A stretch of 64,000 bases of DNA from UBA1479 sp038109305 (GTDB lineage Bacteria; Pseudomonadota; Alphaproteobacteria; Rhodospirillales; Casp-alpha2): NCBI GenBank assembly GCA_038109305.1, contig JAYNIR010000014.1, forward strand, positions 1 through 64,000, given 5' to 3'. The translations under genes were made by a program, and so were the position numbers. Shown here in pieces: positions 54,991-63,992 of this stretch (positions within the stretch are counted from its first letter, which is position 1; each line of letters begins with the position of its first letter). A model generated the notes under the pieces. The model ran no database searches. It was not told the origin of the DNA and worked only from the letters and a program-made list of their open reading frames with translations.

Positions 54991-56127
54991 ATGAATTTCA
55001 CCTTCACCGAAGAACAACTACTGATCCGCGAAACCGCCGAGCGGTTTTTCCGCGACGATTACGGAATTGATACGCGGCGGCACAATGTGGCGATGCCGGA
55101 CGGTTTCTGCCGGGAAACCTGGGCGCGGTACGCGGACCTCGGCTGGCTGGCGCTTGGGATCGACGAAGATTTCGGCGGCGTCGGCGGCGGCGCGGTCGAA
55201 ATGGCGGTGATGATGGAAGCGTTCGGCCGCGGCCTCGCCGTCGAGCCCTATCTATCCACCTGCGTTTTGGGCGGCGCGCTGCTGCGCCTCGGCGCGGCGG
55301 ACGGCGTCAAACCCGCATTGCTGGGGCAACTGGCCGAAGGAAAGTTGCTTCTGTCTTTTGCGTATTCGGAGGCGCGATCACGCTACGACCTGAACCATGT
55401 TGAATGCCGGGCGGTGAAGGACGGCGGCGAATACAAGGTCACCGGCGAAAAGACGGTGGCGCTCCATGCCGGGCAGGCGGATAAGATTGCCGTCACCGCG
55501 CGGACGGGCGGGGACGCCAGGGATGCAGGCGGCATTACGGTTTTTCTGATCGACCGGGACGCGCCGGGAGTGACCGTGCGCGACTATCCGACCGTCGACG
55601 GCTTCCGCGCGGGCAGTGTGCGCCTCGATGATGTCGCCGTCGATGCCGCGCGCGTTTTGGGCGATGTGGACGGCGGGCTTGCCCTAATCGAACAGGTCGT
55701 CGATTTCGGGGCGGCCATGCTTGCGGCGGAGGCCGCGGGTGTCATGGCGGCGCTGACCGATCAGACTGTCACCTATTTGAAGGAACGCAAACAGTTCGGC
55801 CGGCCCTTGGGCGACAATCAGGCGCTACAGCACCGGGCGACGGAAATGTACATAGAAACGGAGCTGACCCGCTCGCTCGCCTACATGGCGGCGGTCCGCG
55901 CCGATGACGCCGACCGCACGGCCGCAGCCCGTGCCGCGTCGAAGGCCAAGGTCAAAACCGGGCGGGCCGGGCGGCTGATCGGGCAGGAAGCGGTACAACT
56001 GCACGGCGGCATGGGCGTGACAGAAGAAATGCCGGTCGGCCATTACTTCAAGCGGCTGACCATGATCGATCACACTTTCGGCGACGCGGCGCATCATCTG
56101 GCGCGGCTTGCGGAAAATCCTGCATGA
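54991..56127 (+). CDS. acyl-CoA dehydrogenase (second of a tandem pair)
   Basis: The 378-residue protein has MNFTFTEEQLLIRETAERFF, LLSFAYSEARSRYDL, YKVTGEKTVALHAGQADKIA and the end QLHGGMGVTEEMPVGHYFKR. It is more divergent than its neighbour, and such second subunits in alpha2beta2 dehydrogenases often lack the catalytic base. The 11-bp spacing supports a heteromeric enzyme for a bulky or unusual acyl-CoA. It overlaps the DUF2238 gene in ATGA. Confidence 0.9.
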   Translation: MNFTFTEEQLLIRETAERFFRDDYGIDTRRHNVAMPDGFCRETWARYADLGWLALGIDEDFGGVGGGAVEMAVMMEAFGRGLAVEPYLSTCVLGGALLRLGAADGVKPALLGQLAEGKLLLSFAYSEARSRYDLNHVECRAVKDGGEYKVTGEKTVALHAGQADKIAVTARTGGDARDAGGITVFLIDRDAPGVTVRDYPTVDGFRAGSVRLDDVAVDAARVLGDVDGGLALIEQVVDFGAAMLAAEAAGVMAALTDQTVTYLKERKQFGRPLGDNQALQHRATEMYIETELTRSLAYMAAVRADDADRTAAARAASKAKVKTGRAGRLIGQEAVQLHGGMGVTEEMPVGHYFKRLTMIDHTFGDAAHHLARLAENPA

Positions 56128-56759
56128 TTGGACAAGGCGCGGCCATTCAGCGGCAGGAGCAAACGTTCCTCGCCGCGCTATGGGTCCTGACGCTCCTTGC
56201 CTTCGGCGTCGCGCCCGCCGACAGGCTGACGTGGTTATTGGAGGTCGCGCCGGTGATGATCGCGCTGGTCTTGATGACCCTGACCCGCGCGTCGTTTCCG
56301 TTAACGCCTATGTTGTACCGGCTGGCCTTCCTTCACGGACTGGTGCTGATCCTGGGCGGGCATTACACCTATGGCGAAGTGTCCTTGGGGTTCTGGCTGC
56401 AAGACATATTTGACCTTACCCGAAATCCCTATGACCGCATCGGGCATTTCTTTCAGGGGTTCGTTCTGGCGATCCTCGCCTGGGAAATCCTCATCCGCAA
56501 AACGGCGTTGCGCCCCGGTAAAATGTTGTTTTTCCTGGTCGCCTCCGTGTGCCTGGCGTTCAGCGCGTTTTATGAACTGGTTGAATGGTGGGCGGCGCTG
56601 GCACTGGGCCAAGGGGTGGACGATTTCTTGGGCATCCAGGGCGATCCGTGGGACACCCAGTCTGACATGTTCATGGCGCTTTTGGGCGCGGTTTCGGCAC
56701 AATTCCTGCTCTCCCGCCTGCACGACCGGCAGATTGAATCCAGTATCAGGAAGGCATGA
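56124..56759 (+). CDS. DUF2238 (YjdF-like) membrane protein
   Basis: The 211-residue protein has about six transmembrane helices and the family motif region NPYDRIGHFFQGFVLAILAW, then SAFYELVEWWAAL and GDPWDTQSDMFMALLGA. The conserved His, Glu, Trp and Asp cluster near the membrane surface. Function is unknown. Its start overlaps the dehydrogenase stop. Confidence 0.85.
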   Translation: MIGQGAAIQRQEQTFLAALWVLTLLAFGVAPADRLTWLLEVAPVMIALVLMTLTRASFPLTPMLYRLAFLHGLVLILGGHYTYGEVSLGFWLQDIFDLTRNPYDRIGHFFQGFVLAILAWEILIRKTALRPGKMLFFLVASVCLAFSAFYELVEWWAALALGQGVDDFLGIQGDPWDTQSDMFMALLGAVSAQFLLSRLHDRQIESSIRKA

Positions 56760-56809
56760 ATCGTGCGATAACTCGCGCGAATTCTTTGTCTATGGGAGGA
56801 GCCTGACAA

Positions 56810-57067
56810 ATGTTCAAATACCTTCTGCCCGCAGCCGCCGCTCTGTTTCTCATCTCGTCCCCGTCCTTCGCTGGGCATTGCCCGAAAGACGTCAAGCACA
56901 TCGACGCGGTACTCGCCAAGTCGACCGTGCCGGCCGACGTCAAAGCCACGGCCAAGGCCAAGGCGCTCCGCGATCAGGGTAAAGCGCTCCACAAAGCCAA
57001 GAAGCACGGCGAAAGCCTGCAGGCGCTGCATGAAGCCCTGCATCTGTTGGGCGAAAAGCACAAATAA
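56810..57067 (+). CDS. small secreted helical protein
   Basis: GGGAGG precedes the ATG. The 85-residue product has a signal peptide (MFKYLLPAAAALFLISSPSF, cleavage near FAG-HC) and a lysine-, alanine- and histidine-rich helical mature part with VLAKSTVPADVKATAKAKAL and HGESLQALHEALHLLGEKHK. Only one Cys remains. I do not recognise a named family. It is followed by a terminator. Confidence 0.75.
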   Translation: MFKYLLPAAAALFLISSPSFAGHCPKDVKHIDAVLAKSTVPADVKATAKAKALRDQGKALHKAKKHGESLQALHEALHLLGEKHK

Positions 57068-57089
57068 ATTTGCGTAATGAAGTTCTAGG

Positions 57090-57109
57090 CCGGCCCCCGA
57101 CGGGGCCGG
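57090..57109 (+). terminator. GC-rich terminator-like hairpin
   Basis: CCGGCCCC (57090-57097) pairs with GGGGCCGG (57102-57109), followed by a weak GTTCGTTT. It lies 23 bp after the small secreted protein gene. Confidence 0.6.
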
Positions 57110-57152
57110 GGTTCGTTTGCGCCAAATGCATCGCAGGTATACTCCTAATTTC

Positions 57153-58313
57153 ATGACAAAGATCACTAAAATTGACGTTATCCGAACCGCCGTGCCGTTT
57201 GAAACCGGCGGCCCGCGCCAGGGCATGCGCCCGGGTCTCAACAACAATCCCTGGCTCGCCAAGGAAAGCCTGATGATCCGCATGGAAACGGCGGACGGCA
57301 TCGAAGGCTGGGGCGAATGCTTCGGCCACTTCGCTGCCATGGCGGTGGAGGCCGTGTTGATTGAACTGATCGCGCCCTGGTTCATTGGCCGGGATACGGA
57401 CGACTTCGAAACCGTCATGGATCAGGCGCACAAATCGTTTTTCGGGTTCGGCCGCAACGGGCCGATCATGTTCGCGCTGTCGGGTCTCGACATCGCGCTG
57501 TGGGACATCCGGGCCAAACGGGCAAACAAGCCGCTCTATCAAGTGCTCGGCGGGCCCGTCGGCGACGTGACGCTGACGCGCTATGCCAGCCTCATGCGTT
57601 ACGGCGGCGATACGGACGCCGTCGCCCGTAACACGACCAAGGCCGCGGACCTGGGTTTCCCCATGGTCAAGCTACACGAACGCGACATGCCGTCGTTCCT
57701 TGCCGCCCGTGACGCGGCGCCGGAAGGCGTCGATATCACGCTGGATGTGAACTGCCCGTGGACGGTCGAGGAAGCCTGCCAAGTCGCCCGCGACCTGAAG
57801 GCGTATGAAAACCGTCGGGGCGGTTTCTTGTGGCTGGAAGAACCCGTATGGCCGCCCGAGGACTTCGACGGCTCGGCCCGCGTGCGACAGGAAGGCACCG
57901 CCATTTCGGGCGGCGAGAACATCGCTAGCACCGTCGAGTTCAAGCGCGCCATCGAAGCCGGTGCCTTCGACATCGTGCAGCCGTCGGTCTCGAAAATGGG
58001 TGGCGTCAGCTGCATGAAGGACGTATTCCCGCTGTGCCGGGAGGCGAACCTCCGCTGCATGCCGCATTCGTTTTATTGGGGTCCCGGATACGTGGCGTCA
58101 GCGCACATTCTGGCGGCGCAAGAGGGGCAGGGCGCGGACGCGCCCGACTGGGTCGAAACCGGGTTTATTACGTTCGAGGAAAACCCCCACGATCTGATGG
58201 ACCCCATGAACCCGAAACTGGTTTTGAAGGCCGATCGGCCAGGCCTGGGGTTCGAGCCCCGGCCCGTACTGTTCGACAAATTTTTGGTGCGGCGGTCCGC
58301 CATCGCCGATTGA
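57153..58313 (+). CDS. mandelate racemase/muconate lactonizing enzyme family protein
   Basis: The ATG at 57153 gives 386 residues with a complete capping domain (MTKITKIDVIRTAVPFETGG). Barrel residues include KxH in MVKLHERDM, metal ligands in LDVNCPW, WLEEPVWP and GGENIAS, and the catalytic His in CMPHSFYWGPGY. The mandelate-type Asp after the last metal is replaced (QPSVSKMGG). Acid-sugar dehydration is the usual role of such enzymes; the substrate is unknown. Unlike the copy at 9836 it is intact. Confidence 0.86.
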   Translation: MTKITKIDVIRTAVPFETGGPRQGMRPGLNNNPWLAKESLMIRMETADGIEGWGECFGHFAAMAVEAVLIELIAPWFIGRDTDDFETVMDQAHKSFFGFGRNGPIMFALSGLDIALWDIRAKRANKPLYQVLGGPVGDVTLTRYASLMRYGGDTDAVARNTTKAADLGFPMVKLHERDMPSFLAARDAAPEGVDITLDVNCPWTVEEACQVARDLKAYENRRGGFLWLEEPVWPPEDFDGSARVRQEGTAISGGENIASTVEFKRAIEAGAFDIVQPSVSKMGGVSCMKDVFPLCREANLRCMPHSFYWGPGYVASAHILAAQEGQGADAPDWVETGFITFEENPHDLMDPMNPKLVLKADRPGLGFEPRPVLFDKFLVRRSAIAD

Positions 58314-58324
58314 TGGAGGAAGTC

Positions 58325-58636
58325 ATGAAACGCCTTTTCGCCGCCTTTGCCGTCTGTACAGTCGTCGCGATCCAGGCCCAGCCAACATCCGCGCTCGACG
58401 CTTAGTCGGCCGATCAAACCAAGCACCTCACGGACTGGTGCATGCAGTCGGGTCAGCAGGAATCGACTTGCTCGTGCACGTTGAAGCGCCTGGCGACGAC
58501 GGTGCCGCCGACGGCGCTGACGTCGTTACTTGCCGACAAGCAAAGCGGCGGTTCGGGCTTTTCCATGAACATGAACACGGCGCCCATCGCCTAAGCGGCG
58601 CTGGGCACCGACGCACTGACGGCTTGCGCGAAGTAA
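58325..58636 (+). pseudogene. small exported protein with in-frame TAG and TAA
   Basis: The ATG at 58325 (GGAGGA upstream) reads a signal peptide MKRLFAAFAVCTVVAIQAQP then TSALDA, TAG (58403-58405), SADQTKHLTDWCMQSGQQES, TCSCTLKRLATTVPPTALTS and NMNTAPIA, TAA (58592-58594), then AALGTDALTACAK and a final TAA. The frame is intact and Cys are regularly spaced, so it looks like a real exported protein hit by two nonsense changes. The family is not recognised. It starts 11 bp after the enolase-superfamily gene. Confidence 0.6.
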
Positions 58637-58735
58637 TCGCTGCCCGCAGCTGGGGGATGGTTGGGTTGGGCAAGCTACGGGTTTAGCTGAACACCAGCAG
58701 GGTCGGCCAAGCCGCGGATTGGGTAAAATTCGGGA

Positions 58736-59449
58736 CTAGTGAATTTCCTTGGCCCCCGACATCGCCGCTTTCAGCTTTTCGATGTCGAAGCCGGGCGCCT
58801 TGGCGGCGTCCAGGATGACCTTTTCCCGGCGCGAGATAAGCGCCACCGCGTCGGGGATTTTCTTCACCGCCGCATCGGGGACCATCACCGCGCCATGGTG
58901 GTCCGCATGGACGATGTTATCCGTGACGACGGTCATGCCGTGGATGGTCACCTGACAGCTGATATCGACCACATGTACCCAGGCGTGGCTGGGGCCGACT
59001 TCGCCGCCCAACAGGTTGAACCCGCGGGCGGAATCCTTCAAATCCCGGAACGAACCGTTGGTCACCGCGCCGACGCAGCCCAGGCCCTTGTGGACGTTGG
59101 TCTGCACCTCGCCCCAAAAGGCGCCGAAGCCGGGGCGGGGGTCGATGTCCTGAATGACGACGATGGTCGGTTTGAGACCCCGCGCCACGTACTCGTAGTA
59201 GGCCGTGCGCTTGGCGGTCGATGCCGCCGCCGTTTCGGCCGGCGGTTCGGCGGCGCGGATGGTGGCCGTCCGGGCATAACCGCAAATCGGCGGCAAAGCC
59301 GGGTCGAGTGGCACCAAAGGTTCGGTGGTGAAGCCCATGGCGCGCCGTTCCGGCACGATGATTTCAAGGGCGTTACAAATGGTCGGCGTATCCCATTGGG
59401 TCAGGACCGCCAAGTCTTCGGGCGTGAAATCGGCCACGGTATTCCTCAC
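58736..59449 (-). CDS. RraA-like / HMG aldolase-family protein
   Basis: The 237-residue protein shows the RraA-type fold markers: TPTICNALEI near the start, the GCVGAVTNGSFRDLKDSA loop with the active-site Arg and Asp, and VHADHHGAVMVPD. Members include 4-hydroxy-4-methyl-2-oxoglutarate aldolases and oxaloacetate decarboxylases; RNase E inhibition is known only for part of the family. A metabolic aldolase role fits the neighbouring enolase-superfamily gene. Confidence 0.84.
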   Translation of the reverse strand: MRNTVADFTPEDLAVLTQWDTPTICNALEIIVPERRAMGFTTEPLVPLDPALPPICGYARTATIRAAEPPAETAAASTAKRTAYYEYVARGLKPTIVVIQDIDPRPGFGAFWGEVQTNVHKGLGCVGAVTNGSFRDLKDSARGFNLLGGEVGPSHAWVHVVDISCQVTIHGMTVVTDNIVHADHHGAVMVPDAAVKKIPDAVALISRREKVILDAAKAPGFDIEKLKAAMSGAKEIH

Positions 59450-59476
59450 TGGTGTTTTTGATTAGCTTTCGGCCAA

Positions 59477-60322
59477 TTAGCTCTCGGCTTGACCGTCCCA
59501 GGACGCTTCATCGAACGAACGTTCGTTGTCCCAGACGTTTTTCGGCATCGGCAGGCCTTCGAAATGGCTGTCGTCGAGCGGGCCGTTCGGTTCGATCCCG
59601 AGCTTTTCCCGCATCATTAGAATAACCTGGCGGGTGTGTTGCCCGGTGTGCCAGCCGGTGCGTTCCAGAACTTCGTGGAGCGTCACTTCGCCGTAATAGA
59701 CCTTGCCCGGCTGTTTGAAGTCGATGGTGTCGCCGTCGCGTTCGAACCAGGCCTGGAAACGGTCGTGGATCGACTGGCCGAAATCCAACAGATCCTGCTT
59801 GGTCTTGAGCTCCGACGGCAAAACCGATTTCAGCGCGCCATAGGTGAACGGCGCATCGTTCTCCACCCGGTCGAGGAAGACCTCGGGGATGTTGAACACG
59901 TGATAGCAGAGCTGCCGGTAGGACCGCGGCCGGCCCGGCAGCAGCGTATCCAGCGATTCTTCGGGGATTTGCGTCAGATAGCGGTGCACGGCGGAAATGT
60001 TCTGCAGCACCTTGTCCTTCATCTGGGCGGGCGTGAGCATCTTGTGGCCGTCGTAATCGAAGCCGGCAACCTTGGCAACGTCGCGGAAGACCGCGCCGTT
60101 GGCCCATTTGTCTCCACGCGCGACGATGGGAATATGTCTGATGCCGAGCGCCGCCAGTTCCGCGAAGCCTTTTTTGTCTTCCAGCACGTTGACGGAGACG
60201 AACGGAATGCCGTGTTCCAGCAGAAATTCTTTGGTTTTCAGGCAGCTTGAGCAGCCGGGCTGCCAATAGACCTTGATTGGGGCGTCATTGCTTTCGGGTC
60301 GGGCTTGGACGGCTTGGCTCAT
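59477..60322 (-). CDS. glutaredoxin-DinB domain fusion protein
   Basis: The start is the ATG at 60322 (MSQAVQARPESND) with GAGGA upstream, giving 281 residues. Residues 17-95 form a glutaredoxin-like domain with the redox motif QPGCSSCLKTKEF and the cis-Pro region IRHIPIVARG. Residues 110-250 resemble the DinB four-helix bundle with potential metal His in YHVFNI and ERTGWHTGQHTRQ. The fusion suggests a thiol-linked transferase or mycothiol-type enzyme fold; the activity is unknown. Confidence 0.78.
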   Translation of the reverse strand: MSQAVQARPESNDAPIKVYWQPGCSSCLKTKEFLLEHGIPFVSVNVLEDKKGFAELAALGIRHIPIVARGDKWANGAVFRDVAKVAGFDYDGHKMLTPAQMKDKVLQNISAVHRYLTQIPEESLDTLLPGRPRSYRQLCYHVFNIPEVFLDRVENDAPFTYGALKSVLPSELKTKQDLLDFGQSIHDRFQAWFERDGDTIDFKQPGKVYYGEVTLHEVLERTGWHTGQHTRQVILMMREKLGIEPNGPLDDSHFEGLPMPKNVWDNERSFDEASWDGQAES

Positions 60323-60474
60323 GGATCGGTCCTCCTCGGTCGCCGGCACTTGCGTTGGGATTTTATACACAATACATGCGTTGCCGCGCAGACGGGAGTC
60401 AAGATTGTGCCCGCAACGCGGAATGGTGCAAAAATCGGTGAAATCGGGGGGATATCATCCAGGTCCTGATGCGA

Positions 60475-62545
60475 TCAATGCTGGACGATCGCGCGGGCGG
60501 GAAACACGGTCCGGACGGTCGTGCCTTTTCCGACGTTGCTGACCATTTCCATTTTCGCGCCCTGAATTTCGGCCAGCGATTTTGCGACCGGCAACCCAAG
60601 CCCCGTGCCCGGTTGCGCTAAATGGGGTCGTTCTTCAACTGCGCGAAAGGCTCCAGAACCGTATGGATTTTGTCGCGGGGGATGCCGGGGCCGGTATCTT
60701 TGACCTGGATCGCCAGCGTATCCGGCCCGACGATGGCCTGCAAAGCGATCAAGCCGCCTTTCGGCGTGAACTTGATGGCGTTGTACAGCAGGTTAAGAAT
60801 GATCTGGCGGGTTGACCGGCGGTCGGCCAGAGGCTTCGGTGTGCCGTCGGGGACGTTGACGTCGAAATAAAGGTGCGTGCTGCCTTTGGCGCCGGTCACG
60901 ATTTTCATGCATTCATCGAACATTTCCTTGAGGTCGATCGCCGTGAGTTCCAGACGGTTTTCGCCGGCCTCGATTTTCGACAGACCAAGAAGATTATCGA
61001 CAAGGCTCAGAAGGTGCGTGCTGCTTGAGTGAATGTCCTTTACGTATTCCTTGTACCGGTCGGACCCCGGCGGCCCGAAGTGCTGACGGCTCATCATTTG
61101 CGAAAACCCGAGGATCGCATTCAAAGGCGTCCGCAACTCGTGGCTGATGGACGCAAGGAAGTTGGACTGCGCCCAGTTTACTTTTTCCGGTTCTTCCCTG
61201 GCTTCGTATAGGCGCTCGATCGCCCGGTTGTATTGGGCCGCTACGTCGCCCAGTTCCGAATTTGAATTGACGCGGATCGGCTTGGAAAAATCCCCGGTCC
61301 TGCGGTGGTATTCCATGGACATCAAAATATCGACCAGTTCCGTCGATTCGTCGTGTTCGCTGATATTGAGGCCTTTTTCCTCCGCTTCAGGGGAAACCCG
61401 GAGCGGCGCGATCCGGTTGACGATACTGAGCAGGACAAAGCCCATGCCGAAGCCCCACAGCGCGCCGGTAAAAATGCCCGTTGCCTGAACCGATATCTGT
61501 TTCGCCCGGCTGAGACCGGTTCCGAGAGCGTCCAGGTTGCCGAACAGCTCGACGCTGAGCGTCCCCCACATGCCCGCGACCGTAAGGACCGGAAAGGCGT
61601 ACACCACGTCGTCGATCCGAAGGCGATCCATTATCAATGACGCAAAAGTGCATAGCCCGCCGCCGACAATCCCGATAACGACCGCCAAGTCCGGGGTTAC
61701 GGCATGGGCGGTCGGCGTAATGGCGACAAGTCCGGCGAGCGATCCGTTCAACATTGTCGGCACATCGGCCCAGAGCCGGGTCATTGGGCCGAGCACCATC
61801 GCGGCGGCGCCGCCGAAGGCGCCCGATATGATCGTGTTGAATACGATCAGCGGGACTTTTCATTGAACGCCAGGGTGCTGCCGCCGTTGAAGCCGATCCA
61901 CCCGATCCAGATGACTATCACGCCCAAGGCCGTCAGCGGCAGGCTGTAACTGCAGAAGGCCTCGTCCGGGTTTTCGTAACGGCCGCGGCGGGGGCCGATG
62001 ATCAGCACGGCCGCAAGGCTGACCCAGCCTGCGATGTAGTGCACGACCGAGCCGCCAGCGAAATCGACGAAGCCGATCTCGCCGAGCCAGCCGTGGGGGC
62101 CGTCCGGGCCGGACGCCCAGCTCCAATGCCCGAAGACGGGATAGATTATGAGCGCGACCAGCGCCGTGATCACCAGGTAGTCGGGGTACTTTGCGCGTTC
62201 GGCGATGGCGCCCGAAACCATCGTCGTCACCGTGCCGCAGAACATCAATTGAAAGACGAAAAATGCCAGCCGGCTGGGATCGTCGGGGTCGGCGAAAAAA
62301 CCCGTGTGGCCCAAGATGCCGTCCCTGCTTTCGCCGAACATCAGCCCGAACCCAAGCAGCCCTAACCCAAGCAGCAAGAACACGGTCGCCGCGACGCAAA
62401 ATCCGCCGAAGTTCTTGGCGGCAACGTTGATGCTGTTTTTCGAGCGGACGGATCCGCTTTCGAGACAGCAGAATCCCGCCTGCATGAAAAACACAAGCGC
62501 GGCGCTCAGCAAAACTCAAATAACTTCGATGTGAACAAATTTCAT
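60475..62545 (-). pseudogene. ammonium transporter-histidine kinase fusion with three lesions
   Basis: From ATG 62545 the frame reads MKFVHIEVI, TGA (62518-62516), VLLSAALVFFMQAGF, where Amt proteins have Trp. The Amt domain continues (FAGGSVVHYIAGWVSL) to a one-base loss near 61851, then PLIVFNTIISGAFGG. The second half has AFPVLTVAGMWGTL where transporters have AFPVHGVxGIWGTL, so the second pore His is Leu. The kinase part has FLASISHELRTPLNAILGF, LLYNAIKFTP and DTGPGIP. A further one-base loss near 60622 separates QLKNDPI from QPGTGLGLPVAKSL. The intact protein would be about 690 residues, an ammonium sensor rather than a transporter. Confidence 0.78.
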
Positions 62546-62792
62546 GTGCCACCATCGGTGAGGGCCGTCCGTCATCGGCGGCACAGACGATAGGGGAGTC
62601 AATCCCCGATTACCCTCGGTGGCGTTGGCGACTGATCCATTTCTACCGCCATGTTGCATTGCAGCATACAATTTCATTCTCAGCCAACTGCTTTGTCGCC
62701 CCGGCGGGGGACATTCTGGGCTTGTCCGCCCGGTCGCAATGGGTACTCTGCACGCCGTAATCGCGATCAATTCATTCAAGAGGCCAACGACC

Positions 62793-63992
62793 ATGCGCCC
62801 GCTTGCCGGCATCCGCGTTCTTGATCTGACCAATGTGCTGGCGGGACCATTCTGCGGGCATCAGCTGGCGCATATGGGCGCCGACGTGATCAAGGTCGAA
62901 GTGCCGGGGTCGGGGGATCTGGCCCGGCAGTTGGGTGCAGACCCGGACCTCAACAAAAAGCACATGGGCATTTCGTTCCTGGCGCAGAATTCGGGTAAGC
63001 GCTCGATCACCGTCAATATGAAATTGGCCAAGGGCAAGGACGTATTCAAGCGCCTGGTCGCCACCGCCGACGTGGTGCTTGAAAACTTCCGCCCCGGGGT
63101 CATGGACCGGCTCGGCGTCGGCTACGGTGTGCTGAAGGAATTCCGCCCCAACTTGATCTACTGCGCGATCTCGGGCTTCGGGCAGGACGGGCCTTATCGC
63201 GACCTGCCGGCGTATGATCAGATCGTCCAGGGCATGTCGGGCGTGATGTCGATTACCGGGGATCGGGACAGCGCGCCGCTTCGCGTCGGGTATCCCATGG
63301 CCGATACCATCGGCGGCATGACGGCGGCGTTTGCCGTAGCTTCCGCACTCGGCAATCCGGATGCGGAACATCGTGGCTGTTTCATCGACGTTTCGATGCT
63401 GGAATCGGTGCTGTCGACAATGGGATGGGTTGTTTCCAATTATCTGCAACTAGGAAAAGTGCCGGAGCCCATGGGCAACGACAATTTCACGGCGAGCCCG
63501 TCCGGCACCTTCATGACCGGCGACGCCCCCATCAACATCGCCGCCAACAAGCAGGAACAATTCGAAGCCGTCTGCGACGTCGTCGGCAGGCCGGCGCTTA
63601 AGACCAATCCGCGTTTCGCCGACCGTCAGGCACGATTGGATAACCGTCTGGCGCTGACGGAAATCCTCGAGGCGGCCATGGCGTCCAATACCGCAGCATA
63701 TTGGCGGGCGGCATTGAACGACGCCGGCGTGCCGGCGGGCGAGGTGTTCAGCGTGCCGGAAGCCTTGGCGCACCCGCAGATTGCCGAACGCGGCCTGATC
63801 GGTGAATTCAAGAACGTGCCGGGTGTCGGCCGCGACGTGAAAATCGCCCGCGCGGCGGTCAAGCTCGACGGCGCCCCCGTGCGAACCGACGTGCCGCCGC
63901 CGCAACTGGGCCAGGATACGGACGATCTGCTGGCCGAAATCGGCTATTCGGCGGACGAAATCGCGGCCTTGAAGAACGAGAAGGCCGTCTGA
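62793..63992 (+). CDS. CaiB/BaiF (type III) CoA-transferase
   Basis: The ATG at 62793 gives 399 residues. MRPLAGIRVLDLTNVLAGPF opens the family fold, the catalytic Asp lies in DLPAYDQIVQGMSGVMSITG, and VVLENFRPGVMDRLGVGY and NLIYCAISGFGQDGPY are signatures. It transfers CoA between organic acids, substrate unknown. The stop is followed after 2 bp by an ATG at 63995, the probable start of the next gene beyond the window. Confidence 0.92.
   Translation: MRPLAGIRVLDLTNVLAGPFCGHQLAHMGADVIKVEVPGSGDLARQLGADPDLNKKHMGISFLAQNSGKRSITVNMKLAKGKDVFKRLVATADVVLENFRPGVMDRLGVGYGVLKEFRPNLIYCAISGFGQDGPYRDLPAYDQIVQGMSGVMSITGDRDSAPLRVGYPMADTIGGMTAAFAVASALGNPDAEHRGCFIDVSMLESVLSTMGWVVSNYLQLGKVPEPMGNDNFTASPSGTFMTGDAPINIAANKQEQFEAVCDVVGRPALKTNPRFADRQARLDNRLALTEILEAAMASNTAAYWRAALNDAGVPAGEVFSVPEALAHPQIAERGLIGEFKNVPGVGRDVKIARAAVKLDGAPVRTDVPPPQLGQDTDDLLAEIGYSADEIAALKNEKAV

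Noticed and set aside
62516..62518. Selenocysteine at the TGA of the Amt-kinase gene
   Set aside because: The position corresponds to a conserved Trp in a membrane helix start, no selenocysteine insertion hairpin is evident, and the gene has two further frameshifts.
7855..62545. Stop-codon reassignment or a suppressor tRNA as explanation of the in-frame stops
   Set aside because: TAA, TAG and TGA are all involved, the residues replaced differ (Trp, Glu), intact genes use all three as real stops, and the only tRNA here has a normal CTG anticodon.
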